Below are positions 7,658 through 16,860 of a stretch of 64,000 nt of DNA, in pieces; positions within the stretch are counted from its first letter, which is position 1, and every line of letters starts with the position of its first letter. The notes under the pieces are model-generated. The model made no database searches. It was not told the origin of the DNA and was given only the letters and a program-made list of their open reading frames with translations. The stretch comes from Roseivirga sp. GTDB taxonomy: Bacteria; Bacteroidota; Bacteroidia; Cytophagales; Cyclobacteriaceae. Both the position numbers and the translations under genes were made by a program. Location: contig JAAWWF010000003.1 in the NCBI GenBank assembly GCA_021404565.1, positions 186,001 to 250,000 of the forward strand, in the 5' to 3' direction.

Positions 7658-7684
7658 GGATCAATTGTGATCTGAAGAGATAGT

Positions 7685-7723
7685 GGCCTGATTAAACCAA
7701 TATGTGTTTATTCAGGCCTTTTT
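7685..7723 (+). terminator. Rho-independent terminator of lysS
   Basis: GGCCTGATTAAAC (7685-7697) pairs with GTTTATTCAGGCC (7706-7718) at 12 of 13 positions around an 8-base loop. A run of five T follows. Confidence 0.85.
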
Positions 7724-8256
7724 CATTTCAGAATTTTGAAGCCAATACCGGAGAGTGTCATCTGCCTGTTACCTTCCAGACTGGTCCATTTGGTTTCGGC
7801 AAATACAAAGAACTTCTTCAAAACATCCATTCTCAGGCCTGCCCCGATGTTTACACCGGTAGCTGATTTCTCCTCGGCCAGCCGTACAAATTGAATTGTA
7901 TAGCATATCTGATCCGGGTCGTTGGAAATCATGCGCCTGAACTCAACCAGTCCGTAAGCCTGGATTTTATTGTTAAGGAAATAGTACTTACTGCCGATAT
8001 TCAGGTTTCTGAATTTGTAGAAGCAATCAGCATTGGCAAAGGCATAACTGGTATTCACTGCTAGTCTGGGCAACAACCTGTATTCCATCTGAAGCTTAAA
8101 GCCGTTGGTCTTTGTATTCCAGGTGGTATTTTCGAGCTGATCATTTGCCCGGCCCAGGTTAAGGCCGACAGAAAAATCCAGCTGTCCTGCTTGCTGGGCA
8201 TGTAGACCTGAACTAATCAGTACAATTAGGAGTATAGCAAAAATGGAAAACCGCAT
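7723..8256 (-). CDS. Secreted outer-membrane beta-barrel-like protein
   Basis: Unidentified 177-residue protein. A clear signal peptide (MRFSIFAILLIVLISSGLHAQ) is followed by alternating amphipathic strands typical of small outer-membrane barrels (LDFSVGLNLGRA, FKLQMEYRLLPRLAVNTSYAF, LNIGSKYYFLNNKIQAYGLVEF, GVNIGAGLRMDVLKKFFVFAETKW) and a C-terminal strand ending GFKILK. It lies downstream of lptD on the same strand with a 69-bp gap that contains a CTGCCTTT/AAAGGCAG inverted repeat. No specific substrate or role can be assigned. Confidence 0.7.
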   Translation of the reverse strand: MRFSIFAILLIVLISSGLHAQQAGQLDFSVGLNLGRANDQLENTTWNTKTNGFKLQMEYRLLPRLAVNTSYAFANADCFYKFRNLNIGSKYYFLNNKIQAYGLVEFRRMISNDPDQICYTIQFVRLAEEKSATGVNIGAGLRMDVLKKFFVFAETKWTSLEGNRQMTLSGIGFKILK

Positions 8257-8325
8257 AGCTGCCTTTTTACTCTTTAGTCACAAAGGCAGGTAAAAAGGTT
8301 GTAGCCTTTGGCCGCAACACTGGCT

Positions 8326-11064
8326 TTAATTATCAAAGAAGCTTCTGCGCCTGCTGATTTTCAGGTCTTTCAATACGGAAGATTTGATCTGGATATCGAT
8401 GGTATAGGAAGTGAATCGACCGAAAGGAATCCAGTTGGCACGCATTTCCCAGCAACCCAGGTCACGGAAAATACCGACAGAGGTCTGGGTGATTTCCTTC
8501 ATATCTATATCATAGCCCGTATTGAGTGTTATCTGCCATTTTGGGGTCAGACTTACTTGTCCATAAAGCTTTACAGCCTGCCTTGTTGTGGTGCTGTTGA
8601 GCGAGCGGGAGAAGTTGTAGTCATAGCTGAATCGCAGGTTCCAGGGTATGTCCAGGTCCACGTAGGCATTGGGGTCATAAAAGTATTGTGTTTGCTGTCT
8701 GATCAGATTTTCTCCTCCATCATTGATAGAACCAAATTGCCCCTGGGGATCGTCAATGAAACCATCCTGAACACGCTGGTTGGGGTTAAAGTTTGGATTT
8801 CCATTATTGGCCGGGCCTGATGAGGCATCAGAATTCAGGTTCGTGCTAAGGGATAGCCTGGCACTGGTAAGTGTTCCCAGGCCTTGTCCGCCTTTCCAGG
8901 CAAATTGGTTTACCCGCCTGGTAGATGAGGTAAAAGACCCATCCTCATTTTCTGTAGTGGTAGTCAATCTCGTGTAAGGGTCCAGTAACATGCCCATGTT
9001 GACATTGAGCTTTCTGTCAAACAGCGTTGTTCGGGCTGTAAAATTAAGCGTAGAAAGGTTAAAAGAGTCTGCAAGAAAATTATAAGAACCGCTGAATGAC
9101 AGGTTCTCCAGTATGGGCACCTTTTTAGACTGCGCTGTATCGCTGCGAACCTTCGCCTCAACCTTATTGAGTATTGAGAAATTCATGGAAGCAGATTCTC
9201 CAAGGGTAGGTGCACCAAAAACGAAGCCATCGTAGATAGAAAGCAGTTGCGTGTCTTCGGGGTCTGTATCAGTTTGTACTGTCTGATAGAAACCGAATTT
9301 CTCCTGGCTGAAATCAGGGCGGTAGCTGAAAGAAATGGTTGGCGTTACGATATGCCTTATGGCCTCAAGCCTGCCCCTGTCTCCAAAATTAAACATACCA
9401 TAAAGCTGTGTCGAAACACCCACGCTCGCTCGGTAAGTATTCGCTCTGCTAAATCCTGAAAGCGTATCAATTCTTACTGCGTTCAGGTCGCTGTCATAGG
9501 CATAATCCAGTTCTTCGAGGTACCATAACTCCTGAAATTCTACTGATGGAGTCACGTTCAAATTCTTGAATATCGGAAAGGAGGTAGAAATAGGAATGGT
9601 GTGCCTCGCTCCGTTTTTGGCATTCTTTAACAACTCATTAAGGGTATTGAAGCGCACATTGATGGTGTCAGCCTCGCTGGAGCCATTGGCAATGTCGAAA
9701 CCAGCGGTAGCCGGTCTTACCAGGTTAGTGACACGGTTGCTCACATTAAAGTTCCAGCCTACATTCAATCTCTTTAATATTTCCGCTTTAGAGCCTTTAG
9801 CCGGATAAATGCGATTCATATTAACAGACAGCTCAGGCAGCGATACATCGACTATACCGGTTTGCACATTTTGATTGTGTCGTGCACTAAGAGAGTAGCT
9901 GATGGGGGTACCGGAAATACTCGAAGAATAAGATATATTCGATCTGAACTCAGAGCGGATATTGTTCTGGAAATTATTGAGCCTGAGGTTATTGCTGTTA
10001 AAGGTAGAGGTACCCACATTCACGCTTGCCGAAAAACGACCGTTTCCTCTTGATTCAGGCCTGTGTGCCCATTGAAACCAGAAATCCTTTGAGTCCAGTG
10101 GTACCTCTTCAAACTCCAGGTTCCTGTTGCGGTTAAACTCGAACCTGAAATCCCCTGAATATTTGTACCGCTTTCTATAGTTCGATTGGGCCTTTAGTCC
10201 CCAGCTGCCTTTAGAATAGATATCACCCGTAAGAGCTGTATGGATATATGGATTCCATACAAAGAAATAGCCGCCCTCGCGTAAAAAAAGTCCCCGGTTT
10301 TGCTCACTGCCATATTTAGGGAAAAGGATTCCCGATTTCTCAGCTGATTTGGGCTCCGGAAACATAAAGAAGGGCAATCCCAATGGTGTTGGTATATCTC
10401 CCACATAGACCAAAAAAGGCCCTGTGATAATCTTGTCGCCCGGAATCATCTTGATTTTCGTTGACTTGATATAGGTAGTTGCCAGCGGATCATCGCAGGG
10501 GATAAAGCGTCCACCAGCTATATAAGCACTGCCGTCTGTGTTTCTCTTTACCACCTCACCAGAGAGGTAACCGTCTTGCTGCTTGGTGGCAACACCCTTG
10601 ATACGTGCTCTATCAGAATTAAAGTTGTACCTTATTTCTCGGGTTTCAAACTCATCAGGGCCGTCCTTAAACAGGGGTAGTCCCTGCCAGGTCCCTGTGC
10701 TGTCCTGAACGCCATTGGCACGGAGTTCGTTTTTTTCGCGGTCTATGACTATTTCAGCAGCATCTAATCTTATATCACCATAAACGATATAAGCATTTCC
10801 GTAAAGGTACGTTACGTTGGTGAGTGTCTTGGTTATGATAGAATCTTCAGCATAATACTTAATGGTGGTTTCCACACCATCTTTGTTTATGATCAAAGAA
10901 TCTGTCGGGTCTGGTCTGGAATTTGTAGAATCACGTACAACTGGAGGTATCGTATCCGACTTAACCGGTAACTCGGCAGTCTTCAGTTTTATGTCCTGTG
11001 CATGAAGGCCCAGGGAAACTAAAGTGAGAATGATTATGGTAAAGACGGACTTTTTTGAAAGCAC
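8326..11064 (-). CDS. lptD: LPS-assembly protein LptD (Bacteroidota type)
   Basis: Outer-membrane barrel that inserts lipopolysaccharide into the outer leaflet. An N-terminal OstA-like periplasmic region (VTYLYGNAYIVYGDIRLDAAEIVIDREKNELRANG) is followed by a long beta-barrel rich in aromatic, alternating strands up to the C-terminus. The frame is open to an ATG at 11130, but the GTG at 11064 gives an ideal signal peptide (LSKKSVFTIIILTLVSLGLHAQ), while the longer start would add a charged 22-residue extension, so the GTG is preferred. Divergent from the amidase gene. About 910 residues, typical for the family. Confidence 0.88.
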   Translation of the reverse strand: MLSKKSVFTIIILTLVSLGLHAQDIKLKTAELPVKSDTIPPVVRDSTNSRPDPTDSLIINKDGVETTIKYYAEDSIITKTLTNVTYLYGNAYIVYGDIRLDAAEIVIDREKNELRANGVQDSTGTWQGLPLFKDGPDEFETREIRYNFNSDRARIKGVATKQQDGYLSGEVVKRNTDGSAYIAGGRFIPCDDPLATTYIKSTKIKMIPGDKIITGPFLVYVGDIPTPLGLPFFMFPEPKSAEKSGILFPKYGSEQNRGLFLREGGYFFVWNPYIHTALTGDIYSKGSWGLKAQSNYRKRYKYSGDFRFEFNRNRNLEFEEVPLDSKDFWFQWAHRPESRGNGRFSASVNVGTSTFNSNNLRLNNFQNNIRSEFRSNISYSSSISGTPISYSLSARHNQNVQTGIVDVSLPELSVNMNRIYPAKGSKAEILKRLNVGWNFNVSNRVTNLVRPATAGFDIANGSSEADTINVRFNTLNELLKNAKNGARHTIPISTSFPIFKNLNVTPSVEFQELWYLEELDYAYDSDLNAVRIDTLSGFSRANTYRASVGVSTQLYGMFNFGDRGRLEAIRHIVTPTISFSYRPDFSQEKFGFYQTVQTDTDPEDTQLLSIYDGFVFGAPTLGESASMNFSILNKVEAKVRSDTAQSKKVPILENLSFSGSYNFLADSFNLSTLNFTARTTLFDRKLNVNMGMLLDPYTRLTTTTENEDGSFTSSTRRVNQFAWKGGQGLGTLTSARLSLSTNLNSDASSGPANNGNPNFNPNQRVQDGFIDDPQGQFGSINDGGENLIRQQTQYFYDPNAYVDLDIPWNLRFSYDYNFSRSLNSTTTRQAVKLYGQVSLTPKWQITLNTGYDIDMKEITQTSVGIFRDLGCWEMRANWIPFGRFTSYTIDIQIKSSVLKDLKISRRRSFFDN

Positions 11065-11140
11065 TCGATTTTTCGGTTTTTCGGAAAAATTCAGATTTTT
11101 GCGTAAAGTTATTCCAATAACAGAATTCATAAGTAAAGAA

Positions 11141-11935
11141 GTGAAAAATAATCTGGCCCTTTATCTTGTTTTGTCGTTCGTTGTTATCTCACTAACATCG
11201 TTTCAGACAGTTCCTACCGAAAAAGCAAAGAAATTCAAAGTTGTAATCGATCCGGGGCATGGCGGGAAAGATCCCGGTACCCGTGGTTCGTACACACTTG
11301 AAAAAGACGTGGTGTTGAAGGTAGCACTGAAAGTAGGCAAATACCTTGAAGACCTGCTTGACGATGTGGAAGTCATTTATACACGAAAAACTGATTCCTA
11401 CAGTCACCCCAAAATTGATGCCGAAATTGCTAACAATGCGGAGGCCGATCTGTTTGTCTCCATCCATGCCAACGCTATGCCTCCCGGAAATGCCCATGTA
11501 CGTGGTACAGAAACCTTTGTGATGGGAACTAAAAATGAAGGAAGAAACTTTGAAGTAGCAAAGCGTGAGAACTCAGTGATATTGTTGGAGGAAGATTATA
11601 AGGAGGCCTATCAGGATTTTGATCCAACCTCTCCTGAGGTCAATATTATGTTTTCCATTATGCAAGAGGCTTATCAGGAGAATAGTATTATTTTGGCCAA
11701 TAATATTCAAACACAGTTTGAAAAGCGTGCCGGACGAAAAAACCTGGGGGTAAAGCAATCAAGCCTTTGGGTGCTTTGGAATACGGCAATGCCAAGTGTT
11801 TTAGTCGAATTAGGATATTTGACTAATCCGAAAGAAGAAAAAGAGTTAAATAGTGACGAAGTTCAGGACTATTTAGCTTCAGCGATTTTCAGAGGAATAA
11901 GGGATTACAAAAAATATTTAGAATCAACCAAGTAA
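11141..11935 (+). CDS. N-acetylmuramoyl-L-alanine amidase (Amidase_3)
   Basis: Exported zinc amidase that cleaves the amide between MurNAc and the stem peptide, probably during cell separation. Catalytic blocks: VVIDPGHGGKDPGTRG (zinc His) near residue 35, ADLFVSIHANAMP (second His) near 107, and PSVLVELGYLTNPKEE (catalytic Glu) near 225. The frame is open from 11024, but the GTG at 11141 starts a proper signal-peptide segment (KNNLALYLVLSFVVISLTSF). The upstream ATG would overlap the divergent lptD start. The MlaD-like gene follows 3 bp later, so they form an operon. Confidence 0.9.
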   Translation: MKNNLALYLVLSFVVISLTSFQTVPTEKAKKFKVVIDPGHGGKDPGTRGSYTLEKDVVLKVALKVGKYLEDLLDDVEVIYTRKTDSYSHPKIDAEIANNAEADLFVSIHANAMPPGNAHVRGTETFVMGTKNEGRNFEVAKRENSVILLEEDYKEAYQDFDPTSPEVNIMFSIMQEAYQENSIILANNIQTQFEKRAGRKNLGVKQSSLWVLWNTAMPSVLVELGYLTNPKEEKELNSDEVQDYLASAIFRGIRDYKKYLESTK

Positions 11936-11938
11936 GCG

Positions 11939-12907
11939 GTGGCTAGCAAAGGCAGAGAGATAAAAGTCGGAATATTTACAGTGCTCATGGCGTCTGCCCT
12001 GTATATAGGGTTTAACTACCTGAGGGGACTTGATGTTTTCTCTCCCGAGCAACCCTACTATGTAAAGTTCAACAGCATTAGTGGGCTCAATAAGGGCGAC
12101 AGGGTGATTCTGAATGGTCTTGATGTGGGGAGCGTGATTGAGCGTAAATTCAGCAATGCGGCTTATGATGAGATTATCGTCACGCTTTATATAGACAGAA
12201 CCATCTCCCTGACTGAAGGTTCAGTTGCGAAACTATCCCAAGACTTGCTGGGTACAGCCAAGATACAACTCATTGTCAATCATGAGACGGACCAGATACT
12301 GGCACCGAGTGATACACTGATAGGTGAAATTGATGAAGGACTCACAGAACGACTGACCGCTACGGGACTTGATGCTGCTGATCAATTGACAGCATTGGTC
12401 CGTACCATGCAGGATGTGCTGGAGCCCTTCGCTGAAAATAAGGCTGAGTTGGATTCCACAATCAAAAACTTTAAAGCCCTTTCAGAAAACCTGGTGGAGC
12501 TTACCGATGCGACAAAAAACTCGCTGGATCAATTTAACCTGAAAATGGAATTTGTTACTGATTCACTGGTGCATGCCATGGGAGGAATGAAGCCATTGCT
12601 GGCCGAATATCAAGCCTTGGGAGAAAAATTCAACGCGATAGACATTGAGTCAAGGTTGTTGAAGGTAGACTCTGTACTTCTGGGTACGCAAGAGCTGCTG
12701 ACAAGCCTGAACTCTGATGAAGGGATGCTGGGAGAGCTTAAAAACAACGATTCGCTTTACCATTCGCTGAACAAAACGATGGTGGATCTGGATAGTCTGT
12801 TTATGGATTTCAGAGAGAACCCGAAACGCTACGTGCACTTCTCGTTATTCGGTCGAAAAAACCGACCACCTGCAGACAAAAAGAAAAAGCGAAGGAAGGA
12901 CAAATAA
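11939..12907 (+). CDS. MlaD/MCE-domain protein (phospholipid transport)
   Basis: Substrate-binding component of an Mla-type lipid transporter, anchored in the inner membrane by one N-terminal segment (VGIFTVLMASALYIGFNYL). The MCE domain follows (YYVKFNSISGLNKGDRVILNG, about residues 40-118), then a long helical region (about 120-280) expected to form the periplasmic tube and a basic C-terminus (KKKKRRKDK). It starts at a GTG 3 bp after the amidase stop. The ATPase and permease partners are not in this window. Confidence 0.9.
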   Translation: MASKGREIKVGIFTVLMASALYIGFNYLRGLDVFSPEQPYYVKFNSISGLNKGDRVILNGLDVGSVIERKFSNAAYDEIIVTLYIDRTISLTEGSVAKLSQDLLGTAKIQLIVNHETDQILAPSDTLIGEIDEGLTERLTATGLDAADQLTALVRTMQDVLEPFAENKAELDSTIKNFKALSENLVELTDATKNSLDQFNLKMEFVTDSLVHAMGGMKPLLAEYQALGEKFNAIDIESRLLKVDSVLLGTQELLTSLNSDEGMLGELKNNDSLYHSLNKTMVDLDSLFMDFRENPKRYVHFSLFGRKNRPPADKKKKRRKDK

Positions 12908-13005
12908 ATTACCTCCCGGCCTTTCTTTTTTTGGCTTCTAAGGCTATCCCCTCTAATTTAGTCGCAAGTAAACTATATGCCTGTCCCCGGCTAAGGGAAA
13001 TTCCT

Positions 13006-14634
13006 ATGGACATAGAATTTAACAAGAATGACGATTCCATGCGTCAGCTGGTTTATCAGCTTAACCATAAGCTGAATCAGGTGAAAATGGGCGGTGGAGA
13101 AAAGAAAATTGCATCACAGCACAAGAAGGGGAAACTTACTGCCAGAGAGCGAATTGATTATCTGACTGATGATGGCTCTGACTTTTTGGAAGTAGCAGCT
13201 TTTGCCGGTGATGGTATGTATACCGAGCAGGGTGGTTGCCCTTCAGGAGGTGTGGTTACCGGCATTGGTAAAGTGAGCGGGCGTGATTGTGTAATAGTGG
13301 CCAATGATGCCACCGTAAAGGCAGGCGCCTGGTTTCCTATTACTGCTAAAAAGAATATGCGCGCCCAGGAGATCGCGATGGAAAACCGACTGCCGATTAT
13401 CTATTTGGTAGACAGTGCAGGTGTGTTTTTGCCCATGCAGGATGAAATTTTCCCCGACAAAGAGCATTTCGGCAGGCAGTTTCGTAACAATGCGAAAATG
13501 TCGTCTATGGGTATCATACAGGTAGCGGCTATCATGGGTAGCTGTGTCGCGGGCGGAGCCTATTTGCCCATTATGAGTGACGAGGCGATGATCGTGGACA
13601 AAACCGGCTCTATCTTTCTGGCGGGTTCTTACCTGGTAAAGGCAGCTATAGGCGAAGATGTAGATAACGAGACCCTGGGAGGGGCCACTACACAGTCAGA
13701 GATTTCAGGTGTGACAGACAACAAGTTCCCTAATGATGAGGCCTGTCTGGATTATATCAGAAGCATCTTTGATAAGATAGGAGACTACGAAAAAGCAGGC
13801 TTTGACCGGGCCGAACCCCAATTGCCCAAAGAGGCACTGGATAGTATCTACGGCACCATGCCGGCAGAGCGCACCAAGCCTTATGATACCATTGAAATCA
13901 TAAAACGATTGGTGGACAATTCAGAATTTGATGAGTACAAAGACCTATATGGCAAATCTATTATCTGTGGTTATGGCCGTATCGATGGCTGGGCTGTAGG
14001 GATTGTTGCTAACCAGCGCAAGACGGTGAAATCGAAGAAAGGCGAGATGCAAATGGGGGGGGTGATATATTCAGACTCTGCTGACAAGGCAGCTCGTTTT
14101 ATCATGAACTGCAACCAACGCAAGATTCCTTTGGTCTTCCTTCAGGACGTAAGCGGCTTTATGGTGGGTAGTAGGGCTGAGCACGGAGGCATTATCAAGG
14201 ACGGGGCAAAAATGGTGAATGCCATGGCCAATTCTGTCGTGCCTAAGTTTACTGTCATTACAGGAAACTCCTACGGGGCCGGAAATTATGCCATGTGTGG
14301 TAAAGCTTATGACCCCAGATTGATTGTGGCCTGGCCTACAGCTCAGCTGGCGGTAATGAGCGGTGCTGCTGCAGCCAAGACACTCCTTCAGATTAAGGTA
14401 GCCACGTTGAAGGCGCAGGGTAAAGAAATTACACCCGAAGCACAGGAAGAATTGCGGGAAGAGATAACAAATCGCTATAATGAACAGCTGAGTCCTTACT
14501 ATGCCGCTTCCAGAATCTGGGTGGACGCCATCATCGATCCGGTAGATACCAGGAAGGTGATTTCTAAAGGCATAGAAATGGCCAACCATGCACCGATAAC
14601 TGAAAAATTTAATGTTGGGGTGATACAGACCTGA
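13006..14634 (+). CDS. Acyl-CoA carboxylase, beta (carboxyltransferase) subunit
   Basis: Transfers the carboxyl group from carboxybiotin to an acyl-CoA. The two crotonase-like halves are visible: the N-terminal half with GGCPSGGVVTGIGKVSGRDC and MGSCVAGGAYLPIMSDE, the C-terminal half with FLQDVSGFMVG, GNSYGAGNYAMCGKAYDP and AWPTAQLAVMSGAAAA. The PTAQLAVMSG loop is closer to methylcrotonyl-CoA-type subunits than to propionyl-CoA ones, but the substrate is not certain. The ATG at 13006 is preferred over the TTG at 12931, because AAGGGA lies upstream and the family N-terminus starts here. No biotin-carboxylase subunit is adjacent. Confidence 0.93.
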   Translation: MDIEFNKNDDSMRQLVYQLNHKLNQVKMGGGEKKIASQHKKGKLTARERIDYLTDDGSDFLEVAAFAGDGMYTEQGGCPSGGVVTGIGKVSGRDCVIVANDATVKAGAWFPITAKKNMRAQEIAMENRLPIIYLVDSAGVFLPMQDEIFPDKEHFGRQFRNNAKMSSMGIIQVAAIMGSCVAGGAYLPIMSDEAMIVDKTGSIFLAGSYLVKAAIGEDVDNETLGGATTQSEISGVTDNKFPNDEACLDYIRSIFDKIGDYEKAGFDRAEPQLPKEALDSIYGTMPAERTKPYDTIEIIKRLVDNSEFDEYKDLYGKSIICGYGRIDGWAVGIVANQRKTVKSKKGEMQMGGVIYSDSADKAARFIMNCNQRKIPLVFLQDVSGFMVGSRAEHGGIIKDGAKMVNAMANSVVPKFTVITGNSYGAGNYAMCGKAYDPRLIVAWPTAQLAVMSGAAAAKTLLQIKVATLKAQGKEITPEAQEELREEITNRYNEQLSPYYAASRIWVDAIIDPVDTRKVISKGIEMANHAPITEKFNVGVIQT

Positions 14635-14637
14635 TAT

Positions 14638-15492
14638 ATGAGTGATAGTGATGCGATAAGTAATAAGGAGCTAAAGGCGCTGGTTTCATTGCTGGACGAT
14701 ACCGATACTGAGGTAGTGCAGCATGTAGAGAATAAGATCATGTCTTTAGGCACCTATATCATTCCCTATCTGGAGTTTGAGTGGGAGAGCAGCTTTAACC
14801 CCGTTCTTCAAAAACGGATTGAAGACCTGGTGCATACCCTACAGTTCGAGCTGTTGAAAGAAAAACTGACCGACTGGAAAGATCGGGGAGCAGAAGACCT
14901 GCTTTATGGGATGTGGCTCATCAATACCTACCAATATCCAGACCTGGAGTATGAAGACCTGAAGAAAGAGCTTGAGCAAATCTATTATGAAGCCTGGCTG
15001 GAGTTTAAGTCTGAAATTCATCCAGTTGACCAGGTAAAGATTCTAAACTCAGTACTCTTTGCCAAACTCAAATTCGGAGCCAATACCAAGAATTTCCACT
15101 CACCGGGTAATTCTATGCTCAGTGTGGTTTTGCAGACTAAAAAGGGAAATCCTATCTCGCTTTGTGTCATCTACATACTGGTAGCACAGAAGCTCAAATT
15201 GCCGGTTTATGGTGTGAACCTGCCCAACTTGTTCGTGCTTACCTATAAGCAGGGAGACAATCAGTTTTACATCAATGCCTTTAACAGGGGACTGATATTT
15301 ACACGCAAGGAGGTAGATGAGTATATCGCTAATCTGAACCTGTCACCTAGTGATATGTACTATGAGCCCTGCGAAAACATGGATATCGTTTTAAGGGTCT
15401 TGAGAAACCTGATCAATGCACATGAAAAGCTGGGCCATACAGATAAGGTGGAGGAACTGAATGAACTGTTTAAGTTACTCAATAAGAAATAA
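14638..15492 (+). CDS. Transglutaminase-like / SirB1-type protein
   Basis: Predicted cytoplasmic protein of the SirB1/transglutaminase-like family, 284 residues. A helical, HEAT-like N-terminal part (SLLDDTDTEVVQHVENKIMS) is followed by the domain with NSMLSVVLQTKKGNPISLCVIYILVAQKLKLPVYGVNLP. The usual Cys and following residues of the papain-like fold are visible in ISLCVIY. It starts 4 bp after the acyl-CoA carboxylase stop, so it is probably co-transcribed. Biological role unknown. Confidence 0.82.
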   Translation: MSDSDAISNKELKALVSLLDDTDTEVVQHVENKIMSLGTYIIPYLEFEWESSFNPVLQKRIEDLVHTLQFELLKEKLTDWKDRGAEDLLYGMWLINTYQYPDLEYEDLKKELEQIYYEAWLEFKSEIHPVDQVKILNSVLFAKLKFGANTKNFHSPGNSMLSVVLQTKKGNPISLCVIYILVAQKLKLPVYGVNLPNLFVLTYKQGDNQFYINAFNRGLIFTRKEVDEYIANLNLSPSDMYYEPCENMDIVLRVLRNLINAHEKLGHTDKVEELNELFKLLNKK

Positions 15493-15498
15493 CGGAGA

Positions 15499-16044
15499 TC
15501 AGATCAGACTTTTCCAGAAGCGCTTTTCAACCCTGGTGAAGTCATTTCTGTCTTTGATTATGTGTAAATAATCCTTCAGTTTTTTCAGCTCAAGATCTTC
15601 TCTGCCTCCTTCAAAATCCTGCACGTAAATGGCATTACCATAATTGGCCGATACTTTAGCAGGAGTATTATCGACAATAAGCATCCTTCTTAATGAAAAT
15701 CCCGTTCGCTTTATCTTCTTAAGGTTCTTCAGGTTGTATTGTCGGGAAGTTTCAGGGTCTGATTTTGGTGTGCATTTTGAATAACCCCATACAAACTCAA
15801 AAGCAAGATCCTCTGGTTTGATTTGATCTGCCACATAGGCTACATAATCATCTCCGGCACTGGACCAGATGGCTAATGAGTAATGCCTGGATAGACCTAT
15901 GAGAAACTCATTCAGATACGGTCTCTGATAAATATGATACTGATCAAAAGTAAAATCCGCTGGTCTGTTGAGCGCTTCTTTGCTGGCGAAGATCAAGGTC
16001 TCATCAAGATCAAATATCAATAGAGGTTTCTGAACAGTGCTCAT
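15499..16044 (-). CDS. HAD phosphatase of the FCP1/NLI-interacting-factor type
   Basis: A 181-residue HAD-superfamily phosphatase. The catalytic motif DLDETL is near residue 12. SSAGDDYVAYV gives the second (Ser) motif, KCTPKSD the lysine, and MLIVDNTPAKV the C-terminal Asp pair. The overall layout (RPYLNEFLIGLSRHYSLAIWSS) matches the NIF/FCP1 branch, mostly known as protein phosphatases in eukaryotes. The bacterial substrate is not known. It follows the acetolactate decarboxylase gene by 24 bp on the same strand. Confidence 0.85.
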   Translation of the reverse strand: MSTVQKPLLIFDLDETLIFASKEALNRPADFTFDQYHIYQRPYLNEFLIGLSRHYSLAIWSSAGDDYVAYVADQIKPEDLAFEFVWGYSKCTPKSDPETSRQYNLKNLKKIKRTGFSLRRMLIVDNTPAKVSANYGNAIYVQDFEGGREDLELKKLKDYLHIIKDRNDFTRVEKRFWKSLI

Positions 16045-16068
16045 TTTTTGAAGAGGAGGATAAAATAC

Positions 16069-16860
16069 TCAATTCCTCAGTTTTTCAACCTTGTCCAGGT
16101 CTTCTTCTCTGTCTTTGGTCAGATCCAGATTATGAAAATCACTATTCTCAGGCAGGGCAAGGTATAGGTTCGGAATATAGTCTATGGAAACCATGGCTGT
16201 GGCACTTTTGACAGCCAGTACATGACCGCCCTTTTTACGTTGATCATCAAGGTAGTGAAGGTGATAGCCGGGTACATTTATTTCCTTCGTGTATTCCGGA
16301 AAACGAAACCCCACCATACTACCCTCCGTGACTTCAAGCTGGAAAATGGATTGAGCTTCAACCACCTCCCCAAGTGGGCGATAAGGCCTGGTTTGGACAG
16401 GTACACTTCTCGTTTTGAGACCACTGAATTCACCATCGATACGGATGGCATAAAAGAGGTTCCTGGATTTTACAGACTCATCAAGGGTCGTAAGAAGCTC
16501 ATCATAGCTCATTTCACCGCTCAGCGCAAAGCTTGTGTCTGCCTCGAAATGAGTCAGCACGGCAAAAGGAGTTTTTGTGTCTGTGCCAGGCTCGTAGGCG
16601 AGGCCATCTGTTTTTATCTGGTACACTGTGCCATCCAGAACTACCATCTCCCCATCCAGCGCATTGAAGGTACCTATACCAAAATCTCCGTGCTGAGCCA
16701 GCTCACCCATGGTCATATCACCATCATAGCCTCCTTCCAGCAGTGCCTTTATGGTAGCATATTGATATACCTGGTTTTTACCAGGAGCAGTGTGCTCCTT
16801 TTGAGGAGTACAGGCAGATATAAGAAGCAGCACAAGGCCAGAAATTAAGAGTCGGTGCAT
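16069..16860 (-). CDS. budA: Alpha-acetolactate decarboxylase with lipoprotein signal
   Basis: Converts acetolactate to acetoin and CO2 using zinc. The family pattern is clear: MGELAQHGDFGIGTFNALDGEMVVLDG, then YAIRIDGEFSGLKTRSVP, and the metal site PGYHLHYLDDQRKKGGHVL (two His of the HLH pair plus a third). The N-terminus (HRLLISGLVLLLISACTPQ) is a standard lipoprotein signal with Cys17, so the enzyme should be anchored outside the cytoplasm, unlike the classical cytosolic BudA. No acetolactate synthase is nearby. Confidence 0.9.
   Translation of the reverse strand: MHRLLISGLVLLLISACTPQKEHTAPGKNQVYQYATIKALLEGGYDGDMTMGELAQHGDFGIGTFNALDGEMVVLDGTVYQIKTDGLAYEPGTDTKTPFAVLTHFEADTSFALSGEMSYDELLTTLDESVKSRNLFYAIRIDGEFSGLKTRSVPVQTRPYRPLGEVVEAQSIFQLEVTEGSMVGFRFPEYTKEINVPGYHLHYLDDQRKKGGHVLAVKSATAMVSIDYIPNLYLALPENSDFHNLDLTKDREEDLDKVEKLRN

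Noticed and set aside
8308-8820. 170-codon plus-strand frame opposite lptD
   Set aside because: It lies wholly inside the well-supported lptD gene on the other strand and has no protein features of its own.
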